Below, one piece after another: positions 10,553 through 24,393 of a stretch of DNA of 64,000 nucleotides (position 1 is its first letter; the number at the start of each line of letters is the position of its first letter). Origin of the DNA: Shinisaurus crocodilurus (Eukaryota > Chordata > Lepidosauria > Squamata > Shinisauridae); assembly GCA_021292165.1 (NCBI GenBank), contig CM037876.1, positions 37,558,575 through 37,622,574 on the forward strand. The letters run 5' to 3'. The notes under the pieces were generated by a model that had not been told where the DNA came from, did not search any database, and saw nothing but the letters and a program-made list of their open reading frames with translations. Both the position numbers and the translations under genes were made by a program.

Positions 10553-12109
10553 AGTATTGTTAATGTTGTCTGGCAGCTAGGCAGCTAAACCAGAAAGAAA
10601 ATGAGGCAAGAAACACCAGCTTCCAGGTGAGGCTATTTGAACCTTCTTCATAATTTGGTCATTCCCCTCCCCTTGTTGTGACTGCTCCATTCTCAGTGAA
10701 GTGGTGTGGTGTGGGGGGGTGCAGTTTGCCAGTTTTCAAAGTGAGGAAGTAAATTGCAACAAAGGTTTTCAGGTCAGGATTTACTGGTGTGGTGGTGGCC
10801 GCCGCCACAGCAGCCACAGCTCTTGTCAGCAGCCACCATTTTGCAACCATTTTCTGCAAATTTCCTGCCGCCATTTTACGCATAGTGCTACATCGTAACG
10901 GCCCTGTTTGGGCATACATTCCTCAGCTCATTAAAACAAGATGAGCATGAGCCTCGTGCCCAGTGCTCCATCCTCACGCTAACCCCTTCCCTTCTCCCTC
11001 CTTGATACACCACGATTGAAGACATCCACGGTTTGAAGTTGGCTTCCGAGCCTTGTCTGTTCCGCACCTAGTAACCATGGTTACCCAGTTTGGACATAAT
11101 GGGACACTCTGATTAATTAACTCAGGAGGTCTTCTGCCATGTTGTACCAAGGGGGAGGAGGAAGTGGTGGCACGAGATGGAGCGTGAGGGCACAAGGCTT
11201 ATGCACACCTCACCTTGATAAGCCAAGATAAGTATGTCCAAACCAGGCCAATGTAATGTTGCACACAGGAGGCTTCCAGAGGGGGAAATGGTGGCTGCCA
11301 GCTGCCGAGAGGAACACCACTGCCCTTGCAAGACATGGGCTGGGTGGGTGAAGCAAGCAGAAGCAGTCATGTACACACCCTTTCATTCTCTGATCTCCCT
11401 CAGTCTAACTTCATTCCCCTCAGGGCTAATCTACACATTCGTTCAATGCATAGCAGTTACCTAGCTGAAACACTAAAAAAAAAAAAAAAAAAGATAAGTG
11501 TATAATTCAGATTAGGACCACCACATGTGTGCATGAGTGTATGTGTAGGGTGTGTGTGTAAACCTTCTCAATCACCCCCCCAAAATGCCCCCCCACTTCA
11601 CAGGAGCAAAAGAAAAAAACCATTGCCACCAATGGAAGTCTTTTTTCTTTACTCTTGCATGGGGGCAGGAGGTAGATTTAGAGGAGGAAAAGCGGCTGGG
11701 TGAGAAAGTTTAACCTCCCCCGCACCTGCAAATGTCTCAATCTCGGACCCTGTGTGCTTACACTAAAGTAAAAAAAAGAAGACATTAGGATCAGCTACAT
11801 GCTACTCATTTAACGCAGCGTGTAGTTTAGCCCAAACACCATCCCAGCACTAGATGACAATGCATTGCTAAAACATCCATCACTGACCAAGCACGGTTTT
11901 CATATTACTTGGTGTCACCACTGTCACAGAAGTTTTCAGTGGAGGCAGTTTGCATGTTCAGCTGTGAATTGTCGAGTGATAAATCGCCGAGCTAACAGAT
12001 AACTGAATGATGTGCCTGCATATCTGGAAGTGTAAATTAGCCCGAAGAGAATGGCTGCATAGATGTTACATCACTCGGGCTCAGGTTTTTTTTAAAAAAA
12101 ATTAAACTA
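10553..12109. other. No gene recognised
   Basis: Contains an 18-A run near 11475, short GT runs near 11550 and a CCG/CAG-rich patch near 10795-10825. Small open frames have no domain support. Confidence 0.45.
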
Positions 12110-12700
12110 TGTATGAATTGCCTTATGAATCACCAGAAAGGGCTCCCAAGTGATATACAACTTTAAATGCGGTCTCATGCCAAATCAAATCAAATAAAGA
12201 ACAAAATAAACCAACTTTAAAGCAAACAAGAGAGGGGAGTAAAATGATTTAAAAGCCATCAAAATCACAGCTGGAACAAAACAGTTTTCATGGCTTGCCT
12301 AAAGCTAGGCAAAGACGTTGCTGATCTAACCTCTATAATCAGTGTGCTGCCACAGAAAAGGTCCTGCCTCATGTTCCCACCACCAAACTTTTCTTGATGG
12401 TGGGACATATAACAGGGCCCCTAAGGAAGACTGTAAATGGGCGGTTCCTATGGGAGGAGGTTGTCTTTCAGATATCCTAGCCCCAAATCATTTAGGGGTT
12501 TATAGGTAAGAGAGCCAGCACCTTGAATTGGCCCAGAACCAAACTGGAAGCCAGTGTAGTTGATTTAAGACTGGTGTTATATGGTCTATGAAACGCACAC
12601 CAGAAAGCAATCTGGCTGCCACATTTGTGCTAGCTGCAGTTTCTGAACACTCTTCAAGCACAGTCCAGCATTCCACTCTGGATTTAACCAGGGAATTTCT
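12110..12700 (-). mobile_element. LINE fragment, L2-like, old
   Basis: Text such as 'ccttgaattggcccagaacc', 'aactggaagccagtgtag' and 'gctgcagtttctgaacact' is familiar from 3' parts of old sauropsid LINEs read on the minus strand. An A-rich stretch near 12180-12230 is consistent with the 3' side. No open frame survives. The clade is a recognition call only. Confidence 0.45.
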
Positions 12701-13430
12701 AAATTAATTCCAAAACTGAGCTCTGCGCAATTTGCTACAGCTTTCCATTCCTTCAGCTAATTTGATTTTTTCTCCCTGTATATTTCTAATGTGCATGTAA
12801 TTACAGATGCACATTCCCCCTGTATATTACTATGTGCATGTTTTTAGTGATGTGCATTTACTAATGTGCATGTTTTTACTGATGTGCATTTACTGATGTG
12901 CATGTGTGCGTGGTGCGGGGAGCAATCTTAATGTGATTGTATGCTGATTTAATCAAGATTCTTTTTGAATTGCTCTGATATGCACATGTGTCCCTGCACA
13001 TTGTAAAACACCAGACAAAAAGCATCTTGATGCATTTGTACATACAATCACACTAGGTTTCCTTAGCTGTGTGTGTACTGTTTAACAAAGCCACAACTAC
13101 ACATGTGAATTGGTAAAACACTGCACAAAAGTATCTTGAAGTCAGCATGGGTATGATTGCATCATTGATTATATTTAAAATATGTGATTTACAACTCAGT
13201 AAAAAAAAACACACACCACACACACCACACACCTTGGTTCCTTGAAGTAAAAAAGGCAGGGGATAAATATATATAATAAATAAATAAGCAGTTTACTATT
13301 CTCTCCGCCTGCAGTATGTTGGCTAATAAAACAATCTCCCTTACTGAGTTGTAAGGTCTACTGAATAATGTATGTGAAGCACTTTGTCAGCATGCCCAAA
13401 GTGGTCATATAAATGTTAATAGTGTTTCTT
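12701..13430. other. No gene; degenerate 'atgtgcat' repeats
   Basis: From 12788 to 12905 the phrase 'gtgcatg(t)tttta(c/g)tgatgtgcat' recurs several times as a decayed short tandem array. An (AC)n patch with 'caccacac' lies near 13205-13230. Confidence 0.5.
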
Positions 13431-13439
13431 GGTGTTCTG

Positions 13440-14062
13440 CACTAAGGTAGGGGTGGGTGATTTTAGGCTTGTAGGGTCACCTTTGTTTTCATAGAACCCA
13501 GAGGTTCACCACCTGATGCTGGTGCCAAAATACTGGCTCTGGAGGTGACATAGATTTCCACCTCTGAGGCACATGCCTTGCTCAGGAATTATTTTTCAGT
13601 ACCACAAACACAAGCCAGTCAGTCCTGGTGCAAGGTCTCTCACCACTTGAGGCAAGGAGAGAAGATGCACTGCCAGCCACTCATGCTCCTGCAATGGCCC
13701 CCACCCTCTTCTTGCCACCCCACACCCCCTTACCTTGACCACACTGGCTCTATGGAGAGCTGTGCAGCTGGAAGAAGTGGTTGGGGGGCTCTTGCAGTTC
13801 CTACTTGAGACTGCCCAGGAGCTCCTCACACCATTCCTTCAGCTGTGTGCAACAAGGGAGGGAGAGGGCATGGTGACCTGCTCTAGACAGCCCCACCAGG
13901 TGCTCTCGCTGAAGCAAATGCCATGGCAGGGAGAGTGTTTGGTGGAGCTCTCTCAGAGTACCTGCTAGAGCGCCTGGTGGGGGCAGAGCAGTGCAATTCT
14001 CCACTCCTCGCTCAGCACCTGATGAGGGTGCCTCACCCTGCTTCATAGGTAGGCTGGCCCTG
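13440..14062. mobile_element. hAT element, family U, right end
   Basis: The right end 'cctgcttcataggtaggctg' then 'gccctg' is the inverted form of the 'cagggccagccctacc' end of the element at 31250-32132. The left end was not found and the start is a guess. The interior is GC-rich and its open frames show no domain. Confidence 0.45.
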
Positions 14063-15049
14063 AATCTACTACTCCGTTCCCCCACAAGCTTTCATCCGAT
14101 TTTAGGAGCCTTACTACTAAGAGCTAAAGGAAGGCTTTTCGTTTTACTGTTGTTTGAAACATTGTGAGGTGGAAATTTTTTGCTCACTTACTTACACAAA
14201 TCACCCAGAGATCTATCAAGTAGATCTTGATCGACTTTCTGCCACCCCTGCACTAGGGTGTAGATTTCTTTATTGCAGGTTTTGTATGAGTGAGGAAAGC
14301 TTCTGCCCCTCTCTGGTGTCTGTGAAGGATAATATCAGGAGATCCTGAGAGTGGGGAGGAAACACCTTACAACCAAGGCAAGGTGGAGGGAGAAGATGGT
14401 ATTAATATCTATTGCATCAGTACATGTTGACCCTGAATTGTGTCAATACCAACATTGTGCATTAATGTGCCCTGATGCAAAACACTGCAGAAAAAATGTC
14501 AGGGAGTCAGGGACATCCATCCATGATTTCTGTGTCTTTTCCTGATAGCAATTGACTGTGAAAGTGGCTCTCCAGCTATTAAAGGTTGAGTACCACTAAT
14601 CTTGAGGACCAGTTGATTGTGACAAAATTATCATACTGTTGACTGAGAAATACAACTTTTAGAAAAGGAAGATTTGAAACTGAATTCCAAAAGAATAATC
14701 TTTAGTCTGCTGCAAAAACAGCATCATAGGGAACTTTAAGACTCATGTATTTTTGTGGGTTTCAAACAAAAACTCCATACTTCATTGGGTTCAGTGCACC
14801 TGAATTTTCTGTTCCCATTTACTGTGAAATCAAATAGAGGAATTAACCTATGTACTGCTGAGGATAATTATCATATATATGTACTGTAAATGTATCATAC
14901 ATATAAGAATAGCCAAATAATTGTTTTCATGTCCTTAAGAATGTTTGGTGTAATGGTGGAGTAAAGAGGGGGCATCCTTAACTAGCTGTGAGGGTATTTC
15001 CCACACAGAACATTTTTTCTGGTGCCAAAGGCATCCAAACTTGATTGCA
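14063..15049. other. No gene recognised
   Basis: 'agatctatcaagtagatctt' near 14210 is a small palindrome. Otherwise the sequence is unassigned. Confidence 0.45.
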
Positions 15050-15240
15050 TTTCATTGTTACATTTCTATACCGCCCAATAGCCAAAGCTCTCTGGGCAGT
15101 TCGCAAAAATTAAAACCCTAAAATACAATGTGATAAACACATATAAACCTTTAACATACAAACGTGTATAACAGTTTGAAACAACTAAAAACAATTAATA
15201 AAATACCAGGACCCAATAAAACAAGTAACACTTAAAAGCC
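15050..15240 (-). mobile_element. LINE 3' tail, L2-like
   Basis: 'ttctataccgcccaatagcc' and 'agctctctgggcagttcgc' followed by an A-rich stretch is a common reverse-complemented LINE 3' end in sauropsid genomes. No coding part is kept. Confidence 0.5.
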
Positions 15241-15570
15241 CATGGCATTTCACAACCTACATTTGGGCTTATTCTTCCCAACTTTCACTTTATATGGCAG
15301 AAGACCACCATAACAGGGCCCAGTTCGGGTGGTACCATAGACCCAGACTGAAATGCATTGTAATCACCCATTCTGTGCCTACTTTGTGGTCCATCTCCCA
15401 AACGTAAAATTTGATGCTAAAGTATGATCAGTTCCCATGAAGCTGCATCGTTAGATAAAGATACATTTTTTAGATAAATGCACTACGGCAAGGGATTCAA
15501 TTTGGTTGGAGCCTTATTCTATAGCTTACTTAGATAAATGTCTGTCTAACCCTGCATCTGTGGTGTGCTG

Positions 15571-15632
15571 TCCAATCATATGCCTATGTACTTAGAAGTA
15601 AGTCATACTGAATTCATTGGGCTTTATACATG
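15571..15632. mobile_element. Small palindromic MITE, family T, partial
   Basis: 'caatcatatgcctatgtact' and 'agaagtaagtcatactgaat' match the family T arm. The far arm is decayed. Confidence 0.55.
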
Positions 15633-15639
15633 TTAATGT

Positions 15640-16370
15640 GGCAACCTGATTGCCGCCTTAGTTGATCACAAGCTTGGCCTTAAATTAGAATTTGGGCATC
15701 ACAGGTTAGGAGATGTTTTAATGGCTTTTCACACCCTGCCTATATTTTGGCAAAGTTCCTAAGAATAGGTCTAATTTATTTCTGATTTTATTCCTGTAGG
15801 CTGACAATGTATGCTTGTTTATATTGCCAGATGGTAGGTATCATAACATGTGATTGATTGAACAGTAAATCCCCAAAGGCTTCCCTTTGAAAGGTTGCCA
15901 AGTCCATTGAGAATGGAAACTGGTGGCCACATTTTTGCCGATTGTACAGGTTATCTATGCTGCATTTTATTCAGAGATGAAAACAGGACAACCATTCTGA
16001 CCTTTGAGCAGCAGAGGGAAAAACAAAGCATGGGGCGACTCTCAGAATTATATCGGAGCCAGTGTGCAAAATCTTTTGAGCAGTCGAGTATAACTGGGAA
16101 GCTGCTGAGATGATGGGCATTAAATTGGACTGGATTAGACTATCTCATTTGTTTCATTCTGTATTTATGATTGAAAACATAGTAGATTTGGACATATCAG
16201 TTATTGCATGGTAATAATTGATGATTGCTTTTTACACACTAACCCAGCTTCTGCTCTAAGGAAGTAAAGAAGAACTCCAGAAGTTCAGTTTCAGAGACGA
16301 CTGCCCATAGGTTTGTATTGAGCTGTTTCTCAGGAAGCTTAATCTTCTTGGACTTTTTACGGCCTTATGG
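15640..16370. other. No gene recognised
   Basis: Unassigned; no domain in the short frames. Confidence 0.45.
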
Positions 16371-16495
16371 ACATATGATGCTGCCTTATACTCAATCAGA
16401 CCATCAGTCATCTAGCCCAGTATTGTCTATCCTGACTGGCAAGAAGATACACTGAATCTTGTCAGCCCAGAGGAATACATTGATCTGGGAAGCCA
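16371..16495 (-). mobile_element. tRNA-derived SINE, tail part
   Basis: 'gacatatgatgctgccttat' followed by 'cagaccatcagtcatctagc' is the reverse complement of the 3' body of the SINE at 23046-23233. The tRNA-like head is not preserved. Confidence 0.6.
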
Positions 16496-16990
16496 ATGGG
16501 GGCCTTTCTGGCTTTATACAACAACTGTCCTAGGCTTGGCTCCCCAGTCCAAGCAACGTGTTGCTACAGTAACCATACAGACCCCCATGCCCCACTCCAC
16601 CTTGCCTTCTCAAACCCAAACCATAAGCTTGTCTTGAACCATTTTGCCTACCTCTGGCCCTTTGAATGCTTGGTTGACCTGTGCCTGCCCCATACCATGC
16701 CATGGCCTCTGACCCCACTAGGCCCTGACTGTTCCTCATGGATTCTTTCAGGAGTAGCTGTAAAACGTACCATACCATGAGAGAACAGTAGTGTTGTGAG
16801 TTTATTGCCTAGTGTTGTGTGTTTATTGTCACTCCTGCCTAGTTATATTATTCACTCCAGATTTCAGTCTTGAAAATACTCATAAGCCATACATAGGTGA
16901 GCTAGTTACTCTTTAGAGAGGCACACCTTGAACAACAAAGCTTTTACAATTCCCCGTGCCAGTGGTGAACAGTCCTGGCAACTACTTATA
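16496..16990. other. No gene recognised
   Basis: Unassigned. Overlapping open frames of 94 aa (+) and 82 aa (-) lie in a CCA-rich stretch without recognisable motifs. Confidence 0.4.
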
Positions 16991-16997
16991 CTACCAT

Positions 16998-17233
16998 GGA
17001 AAGTATGGATGAGAATTTCATTTCAGTCCAGTTTTGATAAGAATTTACCAAAACTTGCCAAGTTCTCCATACTGGGACAACCCCCCCCTTGAAATTAAAA
17101 AAAAATGAATGCAGGAGGAGAAACCAAAACTGACAGATTCATCCATCCAGGCCCAGGGCTGTGAAGTGAGTGCTTTGCTCTTAAATGTCTGGGTTTGAAT
17201 CCCTGTGCATTCAACCATGTTAGTATTGAATTA
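16998..17233 (+). mobile_element. Composite repeat with tRNA-like module, copy A
   Basis: The left part resembles an AT-rich element ('atggatgagaatttcattt'). Then comes 'attcatccatccaggccc', and then a tRNA-like segment ending in a good box B, 'gggtttgaatccc' (about 17190-17202), and 'attcaaccatgtta'. The same order of parts occurs on the minus strand at 58350-58560, so the junction is a family feature and not a chance neighbour. Box B suggests RNA polymerase III ancestry. Confidence 0.6.
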
Positions 17234-17240
17234 GGGTCAT

Positions 17241-17468
17241 CCAGTGTGGCGTAGTGGTGGAGAGTGTTGGACTGGGACTCGGGAGATCCGGGTTCTAGTC
17301 CCCCTCAGCCATGGAACTCACTGGGTGACTTTGGGCCAGTCACTGACTCTCAACCTAACCTACCTCACAGGGTTGTTGGGAGGATAAAATGGAGAGGAGC
17401 AGGAGGATTATTAGCCGCCTTGGGTTCCTTGCAGGAAAAAAGGCGGCGTATATATATAATAAATAAAT
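17241..17468 (+). mobile_element. tRNA-derived SINE
   Basis: A tRNA-like head with box A around 'cgtagtggtggagagtg' and box B 'gggttctagtcccc' (about 17290-17303). The body reads 'ctcactgggtgactttgggc' and the 3' tail runs 'ggcggcgtatatatataata' then 'aataaat'. The same SINE lies on the minus strand at 63540-63758. It is non-autonomous and must borrow LINE machinery. Family name not assigned. Confidence 0.85.
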
Positions 17469-18549
17469 CACCTCTTTTTTTTCTGACAGGCTCCTCATCG
17501 TTAACAGTTATACTGCAGACAGATACATCATGGCCTTCTCTATGCTAGGAACAACTGTATCTGTTGAATTGGGCAGGTGCAGATGAGTGAGAATTGGTAG
17601 CCAAAGTTGTTTCTACTGTAGCTAGTAAAGGATGGTTTCCTCCCATTCTAATCCACAGGGACAAAGTGCATTCCTTTTGTGCCTCCATCCTGTTGAGGGG
17701 GCTCTAGGAAAGGAACTGTGGGCGAGTGTGTTTCTGTTTGTAGAAACCCCTTCCCTCTGACTCATGACCCCAATGCTGCATTCTGGTGCTATTTTGAAAG
17801 AGGCATTCTCTGTCTCCTTATGTTACAGGTAGATCCTAAAGAATTTGTTTCACCTGCAATGGAATACATAGGAAGCTTTCCCCACTGGCAACTATAGTAT
17901 GCACCCTTCAGCATTTGTTGAATTGGCCCTCAACCCTTTCCTCTGTTAACAATTGATTTCAGGTTCACAGTTAGTTGCTCAGATGTGATCTGATCTTTCA
18001 AAAGTTTCCTTGCCAAGAACATTAAAGTGATAAGGTGGTTACTCTATATTCAGATAATTATACATTTCAGTTGTATGTATTTCAGAAAAGCATGAATTAC
18101 ACTAAACAACATATGGGAATAAAAATCAATGGCTTAAGGCTTCAGGCAATTAAAAAAAAAAAAACCAAGAAAAAAACCCAGCCCTAATTTTATCTGTAGC
18201 ACTATGTCCATATAAGCCCTAAACCAGCAACATTGATTTGAGATCCCATGAGGACGGGTAACCTTGGACAGTCTGCAATGAATCTGCAACTCCATGTACT
18301 GTAGTGGTGGAAAGGGTATCATACACTTGCAAAAAACTAAACAAAAAAATAAAATAAAGCCAAAAGTTTCATAGATTGATAAAGTATTGCTGTCCTGAAA
18401 TGCTTATTTTTCTTATTGTCTGGGCAACCAGCAAATTCACCTTTTTATAAGTCTAGTGACCACTAGAAAAACTGTGATCTGTTAAAATTCGGTGCAATGT
18501 CATTGTATAGTGACTAATACCAGTTTTGCACGAGTGCATGCTACAAACA
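17469..18549. other. No gene recognised
   Basis: Unassigned sequence with an A-rich run near 18150. Confidence 0.45.
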
Positions 18550-18550
18550 G

Positions 18551-18606
18551 GGTACAATCCTATGCATGTTTAGACGTTTCTGTCTAAACGTGCATATGAT
18601 TGTGCC
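18551..18606. mobile_element. Tiny palindromic MITE, family P
   Basis: Two 25-bp arms (18551-18575 and 18582-18606) pair at 22 of 25 positions around a 6-bp loop, gtttct. The ends 'gg(t/c)acaatcctatgcatg' recur at 25692-25785 and 51880-51980, marking a repeated family. Confidence 0.7.
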
Positions 18607-20070
18607 TTACTCTATAATCCTCATCTTGTCATATATTATGGGTTCTTAGCTGGCACTGGTGAGCATTCTTATGCCCTATTCAGTCAGCATATGATGGGCA
18701 AAAGGGAAGGCTTTTTATTGGCACCTCACCCCGGACAGACATGATTTTTCTGCATGTATAATTGACTGCAAGCTAATGGGAAGTTACTAGTACATTATCT
18801 ATGTTATAAGAACTCCTTCCCGGAATCTTGTGTTAGGATGTTTTAGGATCGACTCATGAAAATAAGATTGTAAAGGATGAAATAGGATAAATCAACATAC
18901 TACACTGGTATAGAAATGAAAATAAAAGATGGAAAATGAAATTTTTTAAATTGACCAAGTTGGGGAGGGATTGGGGAGGGTATTATGCATTACTAATATG
19001 GTTTGGTTTGCTTTCTATATGCATTTTTTCTTTTGGAAAATGTAATAAAAATTTAAATAAATAGTAATAATAAAAAGGATGTTGAGGATCAGTGCTGTGG
19101 ATTTCTTCTGACTGATTTTAAGTCACCATACCAAACATTTTAATATCAAATGCAATTTTCATGCTTAAGATCAATAAACTGATTGAGTTGAGAGAGGAAA
19201 ACTAGCACAGCTTGCATATCTGTTTCTTCTGATCAAGAAATGTACATATTTTAGCGTTGGGGGGTGGCGTGTTGATTTTTTTTTACATGGGACTAGATTC
19301 ATGACTAACCTAATTCCCATTTATTTCAATGGCTCTGCTCTAATATGACTAAGTCTGGCTCCCAACCCATTGGCCGCAATTCAGAAGTAATGCTACACCA
19401 TGAGCTATCATTATGGGAATGAGCCTAGGTGAATCCCGTGAATCCCAGACTTGTGCACTTCCCCTCTCCTCTCCTCTCCTCTAGTGGGTTATGAAGAGGG
19501 AATTCAAAGCTTTTTACTTCTGTTTTGACTAACAGCAGTTTAGTGTTTTGTCCAACCCTGATAACTGCAGTTAGTCTTAATCATGATTCATGAAGAAGCC
19601 AGCTTCAAACCTTGGTTTATGAATTAGGACTGTTTCAATAACCATAGTTTAGGGTTTGGACATAATACTAAACTGTGATTATCTAAAAGCTAAACTGGAA
19701 GCCAAAAGCTTTCCATCTCCTGTGGCTACATGATAATATATCACATAAAGGAATTTCTAAATGCTGGAAGTGTACATGTTTTCGCAGACAACAGTAAAAC
19801 ATGGCAAAAGAAGCATCAAATTAAAGATGAGAAGGATATTTAAGTATCACCTTGCCTAGTAGTTATTAGACAATACTTGAATTATTACACCTAGGTAGAA
19901 TACATCAAGCACATGAGGCAGATTTAAATTATCATGTCTATCACACAATAACTGTGGTTCAGCATGTGTTCTGAGTTTGTGAAATGGTCTATCACAGTTT
20001 CCATTATCTACAAAAATTCTTATTATGCAATGGAATGCTTTTTTGTGTGTAGTGATCATCAATAGAAGCA
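18607..20070. other. No gene recognised
   Basis: Unassigned AT-rich sequence; a (CTCTC)n patch lies near 19465. Confidence 0.45.
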
Positions 20071-20136
20071 AGATTATTTATTTATTTATTATATTTGTTA
20101 ATCGCCCATCTGCCGGTCACCCGGCCACCCTCCACC
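20071..20136 (-). mobile_element. L2-like LINE 3' tail
   Basis: 'ttatttatttatttattat' then 'aatcgcccatctgccggtca' is the reverse complement of the tail seen intact at 34360-34607. Only about 60 bp are kept. Confidence 0.7.
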
Positions 20137-20469
20137 CTTCAGGTTATCCACAGAGGTTTACCTGAAGATAAATAACATCTCAGCTGACCCTTTGAATATC
20201 TCTTCTCAATTATTATAAGGAAGTTGGACGTGATATTTCTGTGCTTCAGAGCCATACAGTCCAAGTATACAGGAATCTTAAGCCTGTTCTGGTCCCTGCT
20301 GTCACACAAGGTTGACGGACTAGTTGTGGGCAATGTAATCCATGTGGCTGGCTTCACACATTAAGCAGTAGGGGTAGTGATGGACAAACGTGTCAATTTC
20401 AGTTTCTCATTTTCCAATCTTATGCTTGGTTTGTCCTAAACCTTGAGATTTTTTTTTAATGCACATTTT

Positions 20470-22824
<2,355 letters not shown>

Positions 22825-23045
22825 TTTTGTGTGCATTTCTCATAATACATGCATTTTGGTAAGAAAATCCATTGCAGAGACATGTGAATTTGGAAGGATA
22901 ACTGAGTTTCAGTTCATGTATTAGCTCAAAAGTGCAAAGCTGGGTAACTTCACGTTAAAATATGAATTGAACAAATCTCTCTTCCCATCCCTACTGTAGA
23001 GTTCTTGGATTTTTCATACATCCTGATTGCATGCTACAGAACCTA

Positions 23046-23600
23046 ACCAGTAGCGTGTGGAGAGGATGGATTATAGCTCAGTGTGGTAGAGCACATGATT
23101 TGCACGCAGAAGTTCTAGATCCAGTACATGCATCTCCAGTTAAATGGATCAACAGGTAAAAAAAAGGGGGGGCAATCTACCAGTCATGGTAGACAGAATG
23201 GGGCAAGGGAGACAATGGTCTGTCTGACTCAGTGGCTGGTTTCAGATAACCTTTAGTGTGGGTTATCGTGTTGAGTATGGGTTGAGTGTAGGTGTCGTTA
23301 AACCATGGGTGTTGTTGAAGTGTTGGTTATCGTGTTATCAGAACCCAGCCATGCTAACACACCATGGTTGGATAAACCACAAACAATCCATGAAGAGAAC
23401 CCATGGTTTCTTGTTGGGTTGTGAACGGTGGGTTGTTCGTGGTTAACCACTACGGTTTGTTAGCATGGCTGGAGTCTGACAATGTGATAACCCACATTTC
23501 AATAACAACCCATTTTTCAACAACACCCACACTCAATCCTGGATGTGAGTGAGCTATCGTGTTGTCTGAATCCAGCCAGTATGAGGCAGCCTCTGTAATC
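23046..23600 (+). mobile_element. tRNA-derived SINE split by a MITE
   Basis: The head carries box A 'tagctcagtgtggtagagc' (about 23072-23090) and box B around 'agttctagatcc' (23110-23121). The body continues to 'ctgactcagt' at 23233 and resumes after a 344-bp insertion as 'agtatgaggcagcc' at 23578. The same body, uninterrupted, occurs on the minus strand at 16371-16495. Pol III-type origin; non-autonomous. Confidence 0.8.
23234..23577. mobile_element. 344-bp MITE with 3-bp duplication
   Basis: The ends are 'ggctggtttcagataac' and, inverted, 'ggctggattcagacaac'. It is flanked by AGT at 23231-23233 and 23578-23580. The interior is rich in inverted copies of 'gtgttgttgaa', 'gggttatcgtgtt' and 'gttagcatggctgg', so most of the element can fold. 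The uninterrupted SINE sequence proves the empty site. A three-base duplication fits Harbinger-like elements, but the AGT target is not the usual TWA, so the superfamily is left open. Confidence 0.8.
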
Positions 23601-23859
23601 AACTCTAGAAAGGAATGACACTATGTCACCAGGGCTGGATTAACTCTTGGGCTACTTATAGTATACTTATAGTATAAAGCAGGTTCAGTGGGCCCAGCAT
23701 TTAGAAGTAGTCTGATCTACTTGATAGAATGTCAGAACTGGATTTTAATCTTGTTCACATTCCTATACAAATATAGACAAAGAACCCATTTAAATAAATG
23801 TGCTGTTTCTGACATGGTATAGTCCTCTTACTTGTCCAATCTTCCAGTATGTGAGCTCC
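23601..23859. other. No gene recognised
   Basis: Short unassigned interval containing 'acttatagtatacttatagt', a local direct repeat. Confidence 0.4.
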
Positions 23860-23980
23860 CTGTGGTTTCCAACTCCCATCAAGCCCTAGCCTTATGGCCA
23901 ATGCTTAGAGATGATGGGAATTGTAGTCCAGCAATATCTGTACTACAATTTTCCCTAAGCCAGTTTTTCCCACCCCTGGT
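23860..23980. mobile_element. Hairpin hAT-type MITE, diverged
   Basis: Has 'ccaactcccatcaagcccta' and 'gatgggaattgtagtccagc' arms with a decayed right end 'ttttcccacccctgg'. Old copy; duplication not identified. Confidence 0.6.
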
Positions 23981-24350
23981 TTAGGGAAAATGCTAGCTTG
24001 TAAGCCTTTTGTCTGATTTCCATGTAGGGGGAGATTTATTTATTTTTTAACACCTGGGGATGCTTTCAAACAAGCATTCTTCAATTATACAAATCAGGAC
24101 AGTGTCACATGCCTGCCTGAAGGTCTGAATTGACTCTCTTTCGGTAGCCCTGAAAAAGTCAGGAGTGGCTGCAAACCAGCAACAGCCCTGATGTAAGAAG
24201 ATGTGAATAGTGAATGTGAATACCTCAAGGATGTGCTACTTTTCTGAGGCACCAGTCTTTCCACCAGCCTGACTAAACTGAACAAATGCCTTTTGAACAT
24301 AGGAGTTTAAAGTATAGTTTAACTGGGATGGGGGGGGGCTACCCCCATGG

Positions 24351-24354
<4 letters not shown>
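23981..24354. other. No gene recognised
   Basis: Unassigned, ending in a G run near 24330. Confidence 0.4.

Positions 24355-24392
<38 letters not shown>
24355..24392. repeat. (GT)n microsatellite
   Basis: About 19 GT units, uninterrupted; alternating purine-pyrimidine DNA with Z-forming potential. Confidence 0.95.

Positions 24393-24393
<1 letters not shown>

Noticed and set aside
17241..17320. A functional tRNA gene
   Set aside because: Box A and B are present but the segment continues into a SINE body with a repeated copy at 63540-63758; no complete cloverleaf with a paired acceptor stem was seen.
23060..23125. A functional tRNA gene
   Set aside because: tRNA-like boxes belong to a SINE whose body is repeated elsewhere; the box B is degenerate (agttctagatcc).
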